The notes under the pieces: generated by a model
What the model was told of the DNA's origin: nothing
Databases searched by the model: none
What the model saw: the letters and a program-made list of their open reading frames with translations, nothing else
Assembly: GCF_030052815.1 (NCBI RefSeq)
Contig: NC_079501.1
Coordinates: forward strand, 88,640,296 to 88,704,295
Direction: 5' to 3'
Length of the DNA stretch: 64,000 bases
Source of the DNA: Hevea brasiliensis
Taxonomy: Eukaryota > Streptophyta > Magnoliopsida > Malpighiales > Euphorbiaceae
Position numbers and translations under genes: made by a program
Shown here: positions 49,379 through 59,770 of the stretch, piece by piece
How the letters are laid out: each line of letters opens with the position of its first letter
How positions within the stretch are numbered: position 1 is the stretch's first letter

Positions 49379-50530
49379 ACACTATTAAGAACAAATGTGG
49401 TAGTAAGCAATGCATAACCCCGATAGTTGATTGGCAAATTTGCTTGTGCTATCATTCATCTAATCATTTCAAGTAAGGTTCTATTTCTTCTTTCAGCAAT
49501 ACCATTTTGCTACGGTGTATAAGGAATAGTCAATTGTCATTGTATCCCTTTTTCATCATATAGTTGTTTAAACTCTTCAGATATATATTCACGACCATGT
49601 TCGGTTCCCAAAGCCTTGATTTTTCTATCTAACTGATTCTCAACTAAATTCATATATTTAGTGAATTAACTTAAAGCTTTAGATTTGTGAGAGATCAAAT
49701 AGACATAACTAAATCTAGAAAAATTTTTAATAAATGTGATAAAATAAATAACACCATGCCTTGCCCTTATGCTCATTGGACCATAGATGTTAGAATGGAT
49801 TAATTGTAATGGATATTTAGCTTTTGTCCCTTTCCTAAATGGTTTTCGTGTTTTTTTTCTGGCTAGGCAAAACTCACAAGTAGACAATTCTACTTTGTCT
49901 AGGTTACCGAGGAAGCCCTCTTTAGTCAATCGATTTATACATTATTGGCTAATATGACCTAGCCTAGCATGCCATATATTCATATCATCAATTGAAGATG
50001 TAAATAATGAAAAACAAACATTATTATTATTATAAATTTATTCAACATCCAACACTATAAAACCATCAAAAAAATAACTAGTACCATACTTAGCATGTTC
50101 ATGAAACAAATTAACACCATCTTTATTAAACAATAAATTAAAACCTAAGTTAACCAATATAATAACAAACAAAAGATTCCAGCGAATGGCTAAAGCGTAA
50201 AGTACATCATGCAGGTACAAGGTTTGGTCAACATGCATATCGATTTGCATGTTCCAATCCCTTTGACATTCACTCTAGAATTATTTCCTACATATATCCA
50301 TTTCCCTCCATGTGAGAGTCATCAAAACTCTACGAAGGCATCTTTATCCTTCACTACATGGACTATTGCTCCTGATTCTATAGTCCATAATGGAAAAGAT
50401 TTAGTTCAAAAAATAGAGCTAGAAACATATACACTCTTAAGTGTAAGTAGGTCATGTACCTTTTTGGATGGTGCAATGCAGTTACGAGTAAAATGGCCTT
50501 TATTGCTATAGTTGAAGCACTTTATCTTAG
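49379..50530 (-). pseudogene. pol: Ty1/copia gag end, protease and integrase N-terminal half
   Basis: Reading on the minus strand: a decayed knuckle near 50490-50530 (KCFNYSNKGHFTRNC, with a Cys-to-Tyr change), then a protease start near 50330-50400 (WTIESGA where WxxDSGA is usual). The pre-integrase segment follows (ORF 50250-50038), then the integrase zinc-binding and core region (STCEFCLARKKTRKPF, LIHSNIYGPM, YFITFIKNFSRFSYVYL) at 49929-49666. Below that, in decayed frames, are TEHGREYISEEF and PYTPQQNGIAERRNR. It joins the integrase end at 27837 across solo LTR C. Stops are frequent; the gene is dead. Confidence 0.85.
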
Positions 50531-50775
50531 CAATGTTCTTCTTCTTTTTCTGATGGAGATCATGGAGCCAATGCCACTAGAGTCTTTAAAGGACCAATCA
50601 CAAAGGCAAGGGCTAGGGCACTACAAGTGCTAGTTCACTTATTGTTGCCAACAACCTGAAAATGGAGAGCTTGGCATAATAAAGGAACTCAAATGGGTGA
50701 GTCTTGCTCTGGTATTCAAGGATGGAAGTCACCGAGTGTAATACTAATCAAACCCACCTATTCAAGTATTGAAAG
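50531..50775 (-). other. Short gag-side remnant of the copia element
   Basis: Only about 245 bases separate the copia zinc knuckle from the S-family LTR end. A normal copia gag needs several hundred more, so most of gag is deleted. I see no primer-binding site next to the LTR end at 50776. Confidence 0.5.
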
Positions 50776-51370
50776 TATTAGTAGTATGTCCTAGAGCATA
50801 TCATTTTATATGTATCTTGTGCATATTTTATTAATAAAAGGCAATTTTACTTTTCTATTTACATAATATATTTATGTGTAATAGAAAAGGTCCATTAATA
50901 TTTTGTAAGAAATTCTATTATTAAGTTGTTAAGAATATGAGTGACAGTATTTCTAGTACAAAGTATCATAAATTTGTTCACAATCGAGGATACTTCACAA
51001 AGGACATGACTTATCCAGAAATATTGTAATCATGTTTGTTCTCAAGGTATTTATATGAGATATAAATAAGATAGATTGGTGAGTCTCATGCCACATAACA
51101 AACATGATAGGCACTTATACATGATAACTAGGCCGAACCAGTGACGCTTATGACAAGCATATGGAGTTTACTCTTATCAATGCATTGTCATATATCATAT
51201 CAGTGCATATAATCTTTAGACCTGAGATAACACAGTTATCTTGTATATAGGCGGTTTGAGTTTGATACTGCTTTCATACTTGTACGGTTTATAGGTATAT
51301 GGGCATGTGTTGGCTCCCACTAGTTATATATGGAGATAGGTGTTGATCAAGATGGAATCCGTTATCCTAA
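50776..51370 (-). repeat. S3: truncated inverted S-family LTR
   Basis: It is the reverse complement of the last ~595 bases of S1/S2 (TAGTAGTATGTCCTAGAGC near its start). Its terminal TG has changed to TA on the plus strand. It stops at 51370, where the LINE tail begins. Its orientation is that expected for the 5' LTR of the minus-strand copia, which would make S1 and S2 solo LTRs of that family. The missing primer-binding site leaves a separate insertion equally possible. Confidence 0.8.
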
Positions 51371-53427
51371 GTAACTCAACTCAACTCAACTCAACTAAAC
51401 CTTTATCCCAAAAATTTGGGGTCGGCTATATGGATTCGTTTTCTCCACTCTAAACGATTTTGGGTTAAATCCTAAAAAATGTGTAATGCATCTAGGTTAT
51501 GTTGTACTACTCTCCTCCAAGTCAATTTAGGTCTGCCCCCTTTTTTCTTTCTATCCTCTAACCTAATGTTCTACTTGTCTAACTGGAGCCTCTATATGTC
51601 CACGCTTCACATGACCAAACCATCTCAATCTCCCTTCTCTCAACTTATCCTCAATTGGCACCACTCCTACCTTTTCTCTAATACTCTCATTACGGACATT
51701 ATCTAGTCTAGTATGACCACTCATCCACCTTAACATTCTCATCTCTGCAACTCTTATCTTAGACGCATATGACTCCTTCAGTGCCCAACACTCACTTTCA
51801 TATAACATAGTTGGTCGTATGGCTGTATGATAAAATTTTCCTTTCAACTTATTAGGAATCTTGCTATTACATAAAACTCCCATGGCACGTTTCCACTTCA
51901 ACCATCCGGCTTTAATCCTATGACTAACATCCTCCTCACATCCCCTATCTACTTGAAGGACTAAGCTGAGATATTTAAAGTGATTACTTTGGGACAGTAC
52001 CACTCCATCCAAACTAACTCCTTCTCTATCACCAGTTTGGCGTTCACTGAACTTGCAATGCATGTATTCTGTCTTCGTTCTACTTAACTTGAAACCCTTT
52101 GACTCTAGAGTACTTCTCCAAAGCTCTAGTTTTCTATTGACTCCTTCTTGTGTCTCATCTATCAGAACAATATCTTCCACAAACATCATGCACTAAGGAA
52201 TACTCTCTTGTATATGTTTCGTCAATTCATCTAAAACTAATGTAAAAAGGTAAGGGCTTATAGCTAATCCTTGGTATAATCCAATTGAGATCGGAAAATC
52301 TCTAGTGTCCACTCCCACTGTGCGTACAATAGTACTTGCTCCTTCATACATATCTTTCAACACTTATATGTACCTAATAGATACTCTCTTTTGTTCTAAC
52401 ACACTCCATAAGACATCTCTTGGAACACTATCATAAGCCTTCTCCAAATCAATAAAAACCATGTGCAGATCTTTCTTCACATCTCTATATTTCTCCATCA
52501 AGCTTCTAATGAGAAAGATCACTTCCATAGTTGAATGACTGGTCATGAAGCCAAATTGATTGAGAGAGATAGAAGTATCATGACATAGTCAATGCACCAC
52601 AACTCTTTCCCACAACTTCATTGTATGGCTCATGAGTCTAATTCCCCTATAGTTTGAGCAACTCTGTATGTCTCCCTTATTTTTAAAAATAGGTACTAAA
52701 ATACTCCTCCTCCATTCATCAGGCATTTTCTTTGAGTTTAGAATCTTATTAAACAATTTAGTTAACCATGCCACTCCCATATCTCTCAAACACTTCCACA
52801 CTTCAATTGGTATTCCATCAGGTCCACAGGCTTTACTCACTTTCATTCTTTTAAGTGCTTCCTTTACTTCTAAAGATCTAATCCTTCTAGTATAATTCAC
52901 ATTCTTTTCTATTGTTCTATAGTCTATATTCACGCTATTACCATTTTGATTATTATTAAAGAGATCATTAAAATAATTTCTCCATCTTTCTTTAATGTCC
53001 TCATCTTTCACCAACACTTTTCCTTCTTTATCCTTAATGCACCTAACTTGATTGAGATCTTGACATTTCCTTTCTCTACTCCTTGCTAATCTATAAATAT
53101 CTTTCTGCCCTTCTTTAGTTCCAAGTTTCTCATATAACTTTTCAAAGGCCTGTGCTCTTGCTTGACTAACAGCCTTTTTTGCCACTTTCTTTGCTACCTT
53201 GTACTGTTCATATGCCTCATTATTATCATATTTAGGTAATTTCCTATACAATCCCTTTTTCTCTTCATTGCCTTTTGTACTTCCTCATCCCACCACCATC
53301 TCTCTTTTGAGGGTGGTCCATGTCCTTTAGACTCTCCAAGTACTTTTCTAGCTACTTCTCTAATCTTTGATGCCATCTGTATCCACATATCATTGGCCTC
53401 CATATCCAACATCCATGTACCATGACC
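51371..53427 (-). mobile_element. RTE-type LINE, 5'-truncated
   Basis: The minus-strand 3' end is at the left: a (TTGAG)n-type tail seen as CTCAACTCAACTCAACTC on plus. It is preceded by the plant RTE 3' signature (AAATTTGGGGTCGGCTATAT on plus). The 5' end at about 53414-53427 is truncated, so the endonuclease domain is gone. It joins a Ty3 fragment through an 18-base duplicated filler. Confidence 0.88.
51563..53411 (-). pseudogene. LINE ORF2 remnant: non-LTR reverse transcriptase
   Basis: Domains in order on the minus strand: a linker (ERWWWDEEVQKAMKRKRD, 53400-53250), a frameshift near 53250, and a coiled Lys/Ala-rich part (QYKVAKKVAKKAVSQARA). RT fingers follow (KACGPDGIPIEVWKCL; WRRSILVPIFKNKGDI; NYRGIRLMSH), then a stop near 52589. 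The palm follows ([20 protein letters not shown]) and the catalytic box reads FVEDIVLI where FADDIVLI is usual, so one catalytic Asp is lost. The C-terminal region is LRWFGHVKRG. It would have primed on target DNA, but this copy is inactive. Several stops lie between 52363 and 52190. Confidence 0.88.
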
Positions 53428-53969
53428 TGAAAACCAGTATTCTAAAAGAAGCACATAATAGCGTGTATGCTATGCACCCAGGAAGCACAAAAATGTACCA
53501 TGACCTGAAACTCCGATACTGGTGGCCAGGTATGAAGAAGGACATAGTTGACTATGTAACTAGATGCTTGACATGTCAGCAAGTCAAAGCAGAACATCAA
53601 GTTCCATCAGGTTTGTTACAGCTCATAAACATACCGGAATGGAAATGGGACCAAGTCACTATGGACTTTGTCAGTGGTCTACCTCTCACTCAGAAGAAGC
53701 ATGATGCAGTATGGGTGATTGTGGATAGGTTGACCAAATCAGCACATTTTCTGCCAGTTAGAACTGACTACTCACTGGAAAAGCTAGCAGAATTGTACAT
53801 CAGTGAGATAGTTAGACTACATGGAATTCCACTTTCCATTATATCTGATAGAGACCCGAAGTTTACATCTAGATTTTGGAAGAAATTACAAGAATCCGTG
53901 GGCACACAACTCCATTTTAGTACGGCTTTTCATCCTCAGATGGATGGACAGTCAGAAAGAATAATCCAG
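53428..53969 (+). pseudogene. pol: Element E1 integrase N-terminal and core exon
   Basis: This Ty3 pol fragment begins abruptly at the LINE junction (first shared base with E2 at 53428). It encodes the integrase HHCC finger ([30 protein letters not shown] intact) and a DDE core with all three acidic positions (TMDFV, ISDRD, QSERIIQ). FHPQMDGQ has Met where Thr is usual. The frame ends at CAG followed by GTAAAT. Offset to the E2 copy is exactly 6547 bases, with about 2% differences. Confidence 0.9.
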
Positions 53970-54048
53970 GTAAATTTTGAAACTCATTGAGTTATTGTAA
54001 ATAATAATTGAACTGATAATGATAATAATAACCGAACATATGTGATAG
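53970..54048 (+). other. Putative 79-nt GT-AG intron in E1 integrase
   Basis: The segment starts GTAAATTTTG and ends ATGTGATAG. It is about 77% AT, holds stops in frame, and has a branch-like CTGAT about 32 bases before the AG. Removing it joins ...SERIIQ to VLEDM in phase 0, exactly matching the uninterrupted B reading IIQ-ILEDM (14305/14306). Length 79 is not a multiple of three, so it cannot be read through. It would be removed by the host spliceosome. Confidence 0.82.
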
Positions 54049-54797
54049 GTCCTCGAGGATATGCAAAGAAGTTGTGTTATTGAGTTTGAGGGAAGTTGGG
54101 ACAGATACCTTCCACTGGCAGAATTTGCATACAATAATAGCTATCAAGCTAGCATACAAATGGCACCCTATGAAGCACTGTATGGGAGAAAATGCAGAAC
54201 ACCTGTATGTTGGACTGAGTTGGGTGAAGATAAGCTAGTGGGGCCAGACCTGATAAAACAGACAGAGGAAAAGGTGAAACTGATAAAGGTCAATTTGAAA
54301 ATTGCCTCAGATCGACAGAAATCTTATGCTGACTTGAAAAGAAAGGACATTAAGTATGAAGTTGGCGAGAAAGTATTTCTCAGAGTATCACCGTGGAAGA
54401 AAGTGTTGAGATTCAGGAAAAAGGGAAAATTAAGCCCTAGGTTTATTGGCCCATATGAAGTTATTGAATGTGTGGGACCAGTAGCCTACAGATTAGCCTT
54501 ACCACCTGAGCTAGACAAGATACATAATGTGTTCCATGTCTCGATGCTCAGAAGATACAAATCAGATCCTTCACATGTAACCCAGCAGAAGAAATTGTGG
54601 TACAACCTGACCTGACATATGAAGAAGAACCAATTAAAATCTTGGCACGTGAGGTAAAAGAGCTCAGAAATAAGACAATTCCACTAGTGAAAATCCTATG
54701 GAAACACCACAACACGGAAGAGGCAACATGGGAGAGCGAGGAGACAATGAGACAACAGTTCCCTCAGCTCTTCACATCAGGTAAATTTCGAGGATGA
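54049..54797 (+). pseudogene. pol: Element E1 integrase C-terminal exon with chromodomain-like tail
   Basis: It opens VLEDM, then RSCVIEFEGSWDRYLPLAEF, YEALYGRKCRTPVCW, the GPY/F module (SPRFIGPYEVIECVGPVAYR) and RRYKSDPSHV. A one-base frameshift at about 54575-54600 follows, then the chromodomain-like tail (ILAREVKELRNKTIPLVKIL, KHHNTEEATWESEET). The same frameshift is present in E2, so it predates the duplication. The stop is in the GAGGATGA just before the polypurine tract. The ATG at 54061 is internal. Confidence 0.9.
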
Positions 54798-54810
54798 AAT
54801 TTTTATTTAG

Positions 54811-54821
54811 AGGGGAAGAGT
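54811..54821 (+). other. E1 polypurine tract
   Basis: AGGGGAAGAGT immediately precedes the LTR start at 54822, as in element A and E2. Confidence 0.85.
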
Positions 54822-56900
54822 TATAACATCCTCCCTATACGTGTTCTGTACGTTCTATTGCTCCAGTAGTCAAATAACAGTCTAGGCAAGTCAGGATGTC
54901 TGGAACTACACTTCGGTGATAGTGAACAGACATATAATGATGAAATAAATAAAAAGAAAATATAAGAAAAATCAAACAAAAATGAAAGAGAGAAAATGTG
55001 ACTAAGTTAAACGAGCCAAACCCGTAGCGATGGGTGATCGCACTGGGAAGTTACAGCGAGGATCGTTGACTAACCCTGGACGCGGGGGACCCCGAGAAAT
55101 ATTTTTGGGACATAATTAAAGGTTTACTGAGGTGTAATTGACATTGAAAATGTCAAAGAAAAATTAGAAAGTTAGTATAAACGAAAAATAAAAATTAAAG
55201 AAATCGGCGGTACAAGGAGTAAATCGGTGTTATCGAAAAAGTCCGAACTTGACCCGAAGAGGGGCATTTTGGTCAATTGACACCTAGAGTTGACTTTTGA
55301 CTTAAATGTCCATGAAAAATAAGTGGTATTATATTTTGAAAATTTAATGAAAAATGAAATTCAAGATAACATGTAATTTAAGGGAATTGGAGGGCATAAT
55401 TGCAATTAAAGGAAATCTTAAATTAATGTAATTTTTAATTGTGATTAGTGGGGCATTAGTGGAGTATATAAGGACCACTAGGACAGATTTTTCCACTATT
55501 CATCTTCTTCTTCATTATTCTTCTTTGCCGAATTGAAATTTCTCCAAGCTTCATCCATGGCCGCCCCATATACAAGCCTTCATCTACCCATCTTCAAGCC
55601 TTGATTTTCATAAGTTCCTTCATTAAACTTAGTCTATACATCATGGGCAGTATAATGGAAGCAAAAAGAAGAGGATTTGAAGAAGTTTTGGTGAAGCTCA
55701 AAAAAGGTTAGTGCTAGTTTTCCTTACCTCACTTAATTAAAATTTGTACTAAGGTTGAGATGAGTTGAATTATTGAAAAATTAGAAGGATTGGATGAATA
55801 TTTAATGGTGATTGAATTTGGCAGCATGGAACCTAAAGAGGTTTGAATTATCTTTACATGTATTTGATGGGAAATGATATTGATTAAGGTAATTAGAGGT
55901 CCTAGCAAATTAACTTTATGTATATGTTGAGATTGAGTGATTGAATTAGGAGTTTGAAAGAATTGTTGAAGACCTTGGATAATTGTTGAATTGGGGCAGC
56001 CTTGAGAAGCATGAAAATGTTTAATTTATGCATATTATTGTTGATTAATGATGCTCAATTTATGTGATTATAAGTGTTAAAATTTAATTATAAGAGTACA
56101 TGTGAGGTTGACAATGTGAAAGTGGGTTTTGAACAAAATTTTGAAGACTTTGACAATTGAGCTTGAAATTGGCAACCTATTAAATCATGAATTTGTGTGT
56201 GTGAATATGTAGTTTATTAATGAAATGTAATGGTGTTAAATTGTGGGCAGTATGTATAGTTAAAATGGAAGTGTTTGTGTGTAACATAAGTGTTGATGCA
56301 CATTGAATTTGGGTGGATGTAAATGTTGAAGTTTAATGGTGTATTGTGTGCCTTGTGCACTTGAGTATTCTGCCTAGAATTCTTGCTGGAATTGTGTACA
56401 ATATATATAGAAGTGCCATTGATTGAATATTGAAGTATTGGGAGGAGGAGGATTGTTAAAAATTGGAAGTGTGATGTTCAAATGCAGGTTGTGTATGTTA
56501 GCAGCACTTAAATTAGGTCATAAGTGCAATATTGTGAACCCAATTGGTATGAGGCCAATGGGGAGTGAAACTAGACACCAAATAGGCCAACTTTCATGTA
56601 GAAATGTTGCCAAAATTCTGCCTAGAAACTGGCCTTAAAAAGTGACCAAATCCGGATTAGTGCATTTAAGGCCTGAAGACTGGCCATTTGGGAAGCAGTT
56701 AGTGTTTAGGCCATAACTCACTCAAAACAGGTCCAATTGACCTGAAATTTTGACCATGAATAGTTAAGACCTATATCTACAAGTCTTCTGAAGACACCCA
56801 AGCCCAGAAATGACCATAAGCAAGTCCAAAAGCTTGCACAAGTTCGGATCCAAAAACTGGCCGAACCTAAAATGACCTAAAGTGACCAATTTTGATACAT

Positions 56901-57012
56901 TCTGTCCAGCTTTAGTAAATTGACCATATCTTGGTCTATACAACTCAGAATGACCTGAAATTTTGCCCCGCGTGCAATAAGACATAGACCTACAAGTTTG
57001 TAGTTTGGACCG
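56901..57012 (+). repeat. ~110-bp LTR unit, copy 1
   Basis: This unit (TCTGTCCAGCTTTAGTAAAT ... AGACATAGACCTACAAGTTT) is repeated at 57322-57435 with about ten differences. A more diverged copy precedes it (about 56706-56810). Related units occur in the A, B, D, F and G LTRs. Confidence 0.8.
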
Positions 57013-57321
57013 AAACCCGAAAACTGAGGAAACTAGGTCCTCCGGCTTGGTCAAAATAGTACACCGAAATCCGGTAAATTGCAATAAAATACAATACACT
57101 TGGAAATGAAATTGGTAACATATAGCAACACTAAAGGGCTATAAAATGTGACATTGGTAACATTAGAATTGACTCACGTAGAGTGCATCAAGGGTCAACA
57201 TTATAGGTTGACTAATGAAATGAATTGAAGGGAATAGTACCAAGAGAAATAGGACTTTAAGCTAGACAAATCTAGCACACAAAAATTGAGAAATTGACCA
57301 AATTTTGCACTAAAGGTGCAA

Positions 57322-57435
57322 TCTGTCTAGCTTTAGTAAATTGACCATATCTTGGTCTATACAACTCATAATGACCTGAAATTTTGCCCCGAGTGCAATA
57401 AGACATAGAGCTACAATTTTGCTTCTTTGACCAGA
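57322..57435 (+). repeat. ~110-bp LTR unit, copy 2
   Basis: This is the direct repeat of 56901-57012, starting TCTGTCTAGCTTTAGTAAAT. The core text TGACCTGAAATTTTGCCCCG is shared by both copies and by the E2 LTR (63461 onward and about 63885 onward). Confidence 0.8.
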
Positions 57436-59100
57436 AGCTAAAAACCAAGGGAAATAGGACTTTAAGCTAGACCAATCTAGCATACTAAAATTGAAAATTG
57501 GTAATTACATAAAATGATGCTTGAAGTGATTTGGCAATGAATGCCAACTTGTAAAAAAGGTAAATTGCATTATATTGACAACATATTGAATTGTAAATTG
57601 TGACATGTTGATGCTAGAATCAACCTATCCATGATGCATAAAAGGTCAATAATTTTATTGACCAGTGAAAGGCATAAAGATGTATAAACCCTATGAATAA
57701 AGAATTAAATACATAACCTTGTAATATGCCCTAATTTGCCTAGTTGACTAGCTTGGATAGGTTGGCATGCCAATAGGATTCTGACAGCTGTTCTATAAAT
57801 GACTTTACGTCATACTGTATTTTATGACTTATTATGCCATATTATGATTTTAATAGCCTATGGCTATACAGATTGTGTTATTATACTCGGCTTAATGCCT
57901 GATTGGTTATATGGCTTTTTAGCCACACTGTTTGCACACCGAGAGATACTTTGTGACCGATGGTGTGACGGCCCGAGGTACTAGGTACCCAGTGCTAGTA
58001 TATCCATTTATCCAGTCTGGTTAGTGTATAGGCTACATGGGCAATCAATTAAAACATTATTCAATTCAGGCAGCTAAGTTAAGTTAAGTATAATGAAATT
58101 TCAGTACAATTAAATTAAGTATTGAATGAATAAGTAAAAGAGATTAGCAAAAGAAACATAACAAAAATATAAATTGCAGAACCGTAGAGACTTGAAATAC
58201 AATGCAGTTAGAATAATTTATATACTGGCTAGTATTACTGAAAAGTTATAAATTAAGCATTTCCAAAGAGGAACAGACTAGTATATAAGATCGTTGGTAC
58301 TAGAAATACCATACCAAATTAAATTGATTCCTGGATATCCGAAATGATGATTTATTTCTTTCTTTACTTGTATATATTATTTCTTGTTATATTATTGCAC
58401 CACTAAGCAGAAATGCTTAGCGCGATGGAATTGCTTCCTCGCGCAGGTACTGAAGGTAAAATTAGTAGATTGTCGACTGAGATTTTTGGAGTCTAGATCT
58501 GCAGAAGTGTCAAAAGAGTTCAAGATTGTCACCTCCTCAGCAATGCATGTAGATAGGGCTCATTTTACACATGTTATGTATATTGTTCATTCCTAGCACA
58601 TTGTAAATTATTTGTATATCTTGTACAAAATAAACTCATGTAATTAACCTATGAATTATGGAAGCTACTCAAAGTAAGTATTTTAATATGTGAATTGAAT
58701 TTGAGATATAATGGGATTGTACTTGTGAGTATTGAGATGTTGAAAATTTGATGAGATTTCTGAGAAATCTGGATACTGTATTGAGATACATTATGTTTGA
58801 AAATTTTTGAGACTATTAAGTTTGAGAAATTGAGTATATATTGAAATTGTTTTTGGCAGGTTCAGAAGAACTGTTAGTCCAAATTACAGTCGGCACGTTG
58901 TCGGATTATCGTTAAAATTTTTGAAATTTCCAAATTAGTTAGATTTTGATAAAAGTAAAAATAGCCTAAACCTTAAATAAAGTTTTTGAATAAATAAATC
59001 AAGAACTGTAATGAAATCAGATAAGATCAGGTGCTCCGGCACGCCGTGTAGCATGCCTTGCTCGGCTACACTGTAGACGGGTGAGGGGTGTTACATTTAG

Positions 59101-59112
59101 TGGTATCAGAGC
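59101..59112 (+). other. Element E2 primer-binding site (tRNA-iMet)
   Basis: TGGTATCAGAGC lies five bases after the LTR end at 59095, the same spacing as in element A. Confidence 0.95.
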
Positions 59113-59235
59113 ACGGTTTAGGCGTTCCTAGGCAAAGATAAGTAGAAAGAACTAGTGTGCATACATGCATTGCATTCATAAGAGTCGAGGTGACACTATG
59201 CAGATCTGTTTACTTTTGATTATTCAAAGTTAAGA

Positions 59236-59301
59236 TATGGATTCAGAGTCGCAGAGGGCATTAGAGAAAGAAGTAGAAAACCTAGATCATGAGGTTATAA
59301 C
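59236..59301 (+). pseudogene. gag: Element E2 gag start remnant
   Basis: ATG 59236 opens MDSESQRALEKEVENLDHEV, which aligns to the A gag start (MDPASQRAVDEEVESRAP). Similarity ends after about 22 codons, where the non-coding block begins. All of the capsid is missing. Confidence 0.8.
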
Positions 59302-59700
59302 GTAGTGACTATGTAATATTCTCGATGTTTGTATTATAAGCTGCAGATTATAGTACCGACATGGGATTATTGTATAAAGCTACGTGCTTCCTCATGGTAC
59401 AATAAACTAAGAATATTTGTAAGTAATCTATAATTTGATACAGTTACACCCGAATAGAAAATAAATGTGAAAATTCTAGTCAGAAATTTAAAACTTCAGA
59501 ACTAGCCTATCAAAAGACTACACTTCTAAGGTAGCTAGAGTAAGTGACTCGGTTACACTAATGTGGACTACCATTACCACAAAAATTGCTATGAGCTTAG
59601 AGAATCTAGTAAGGCTATAAATTAGAAAGAACACCTTGAGGATGAAGATATCTGGACATTGATATGGAGTCTTATCAGTATTTTAATATTTTTGACAGGA
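59302..59700 (+). repeat. Conserved non-coding interior block, copy in E2
   Basis: This is the counterpart of the element D block (33290-33690, minus). It has stops in every frame and no recognised domain. It replaces most of gag, protease, RT and RNase H in E2, leaving a 2.27-kb interior. It could be decayed common ancestor sequence or a retained cis-acting RNA region. Confidence 0.65.
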
Positions 59701-59770
59701 AGAAATGATGTAGGTATTTGAGAATACATTTAGAAATTGTATTGATGCTCTCTCCGGAAGCAAGAATAGA

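Larger units (their letters stand above)
54822..59095 (+). repeat. Shared LTR of tandem E1-E2 (4274 bp)
   Basis: It starts TATAACATCC (TG changed to TA; E2 keeps TGTAACATGC) and ends GGGGTGTTACA, next to the E2 primer-binding site. It is at once the 3' LTR of E1 and the 5' LTR of E2. It contains the cassette (55005-55050), a TATATAA box (55465-55471), a CT-rich leader with a 15-codon open stretch from ATG 55558, and a donor-like AAAAAAG|GTTAGTGC at 55706/55707. Two clear copies of the ~110-bp unit lie at 56901-57012 and 57322-57435. Its end is A-type. ORFs here (56423, 57799, 58384) have no coding support. Confidence 0.92.

Noticed and set aside
55558..55605. Short ORF after ATGGCCGCC in the E leader
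   Set aside because: It has a good start context but only about 15 codons and is not conserved in other LTR leaders; it is mentioned only as a possible upstream ORF.
56423..56638. 71-aa ORF repeated at 62973-63182
   Set aside because: It is duplicated only because the LTR is duplicated; it lies downstream of the likely transcription start with no coding signature.
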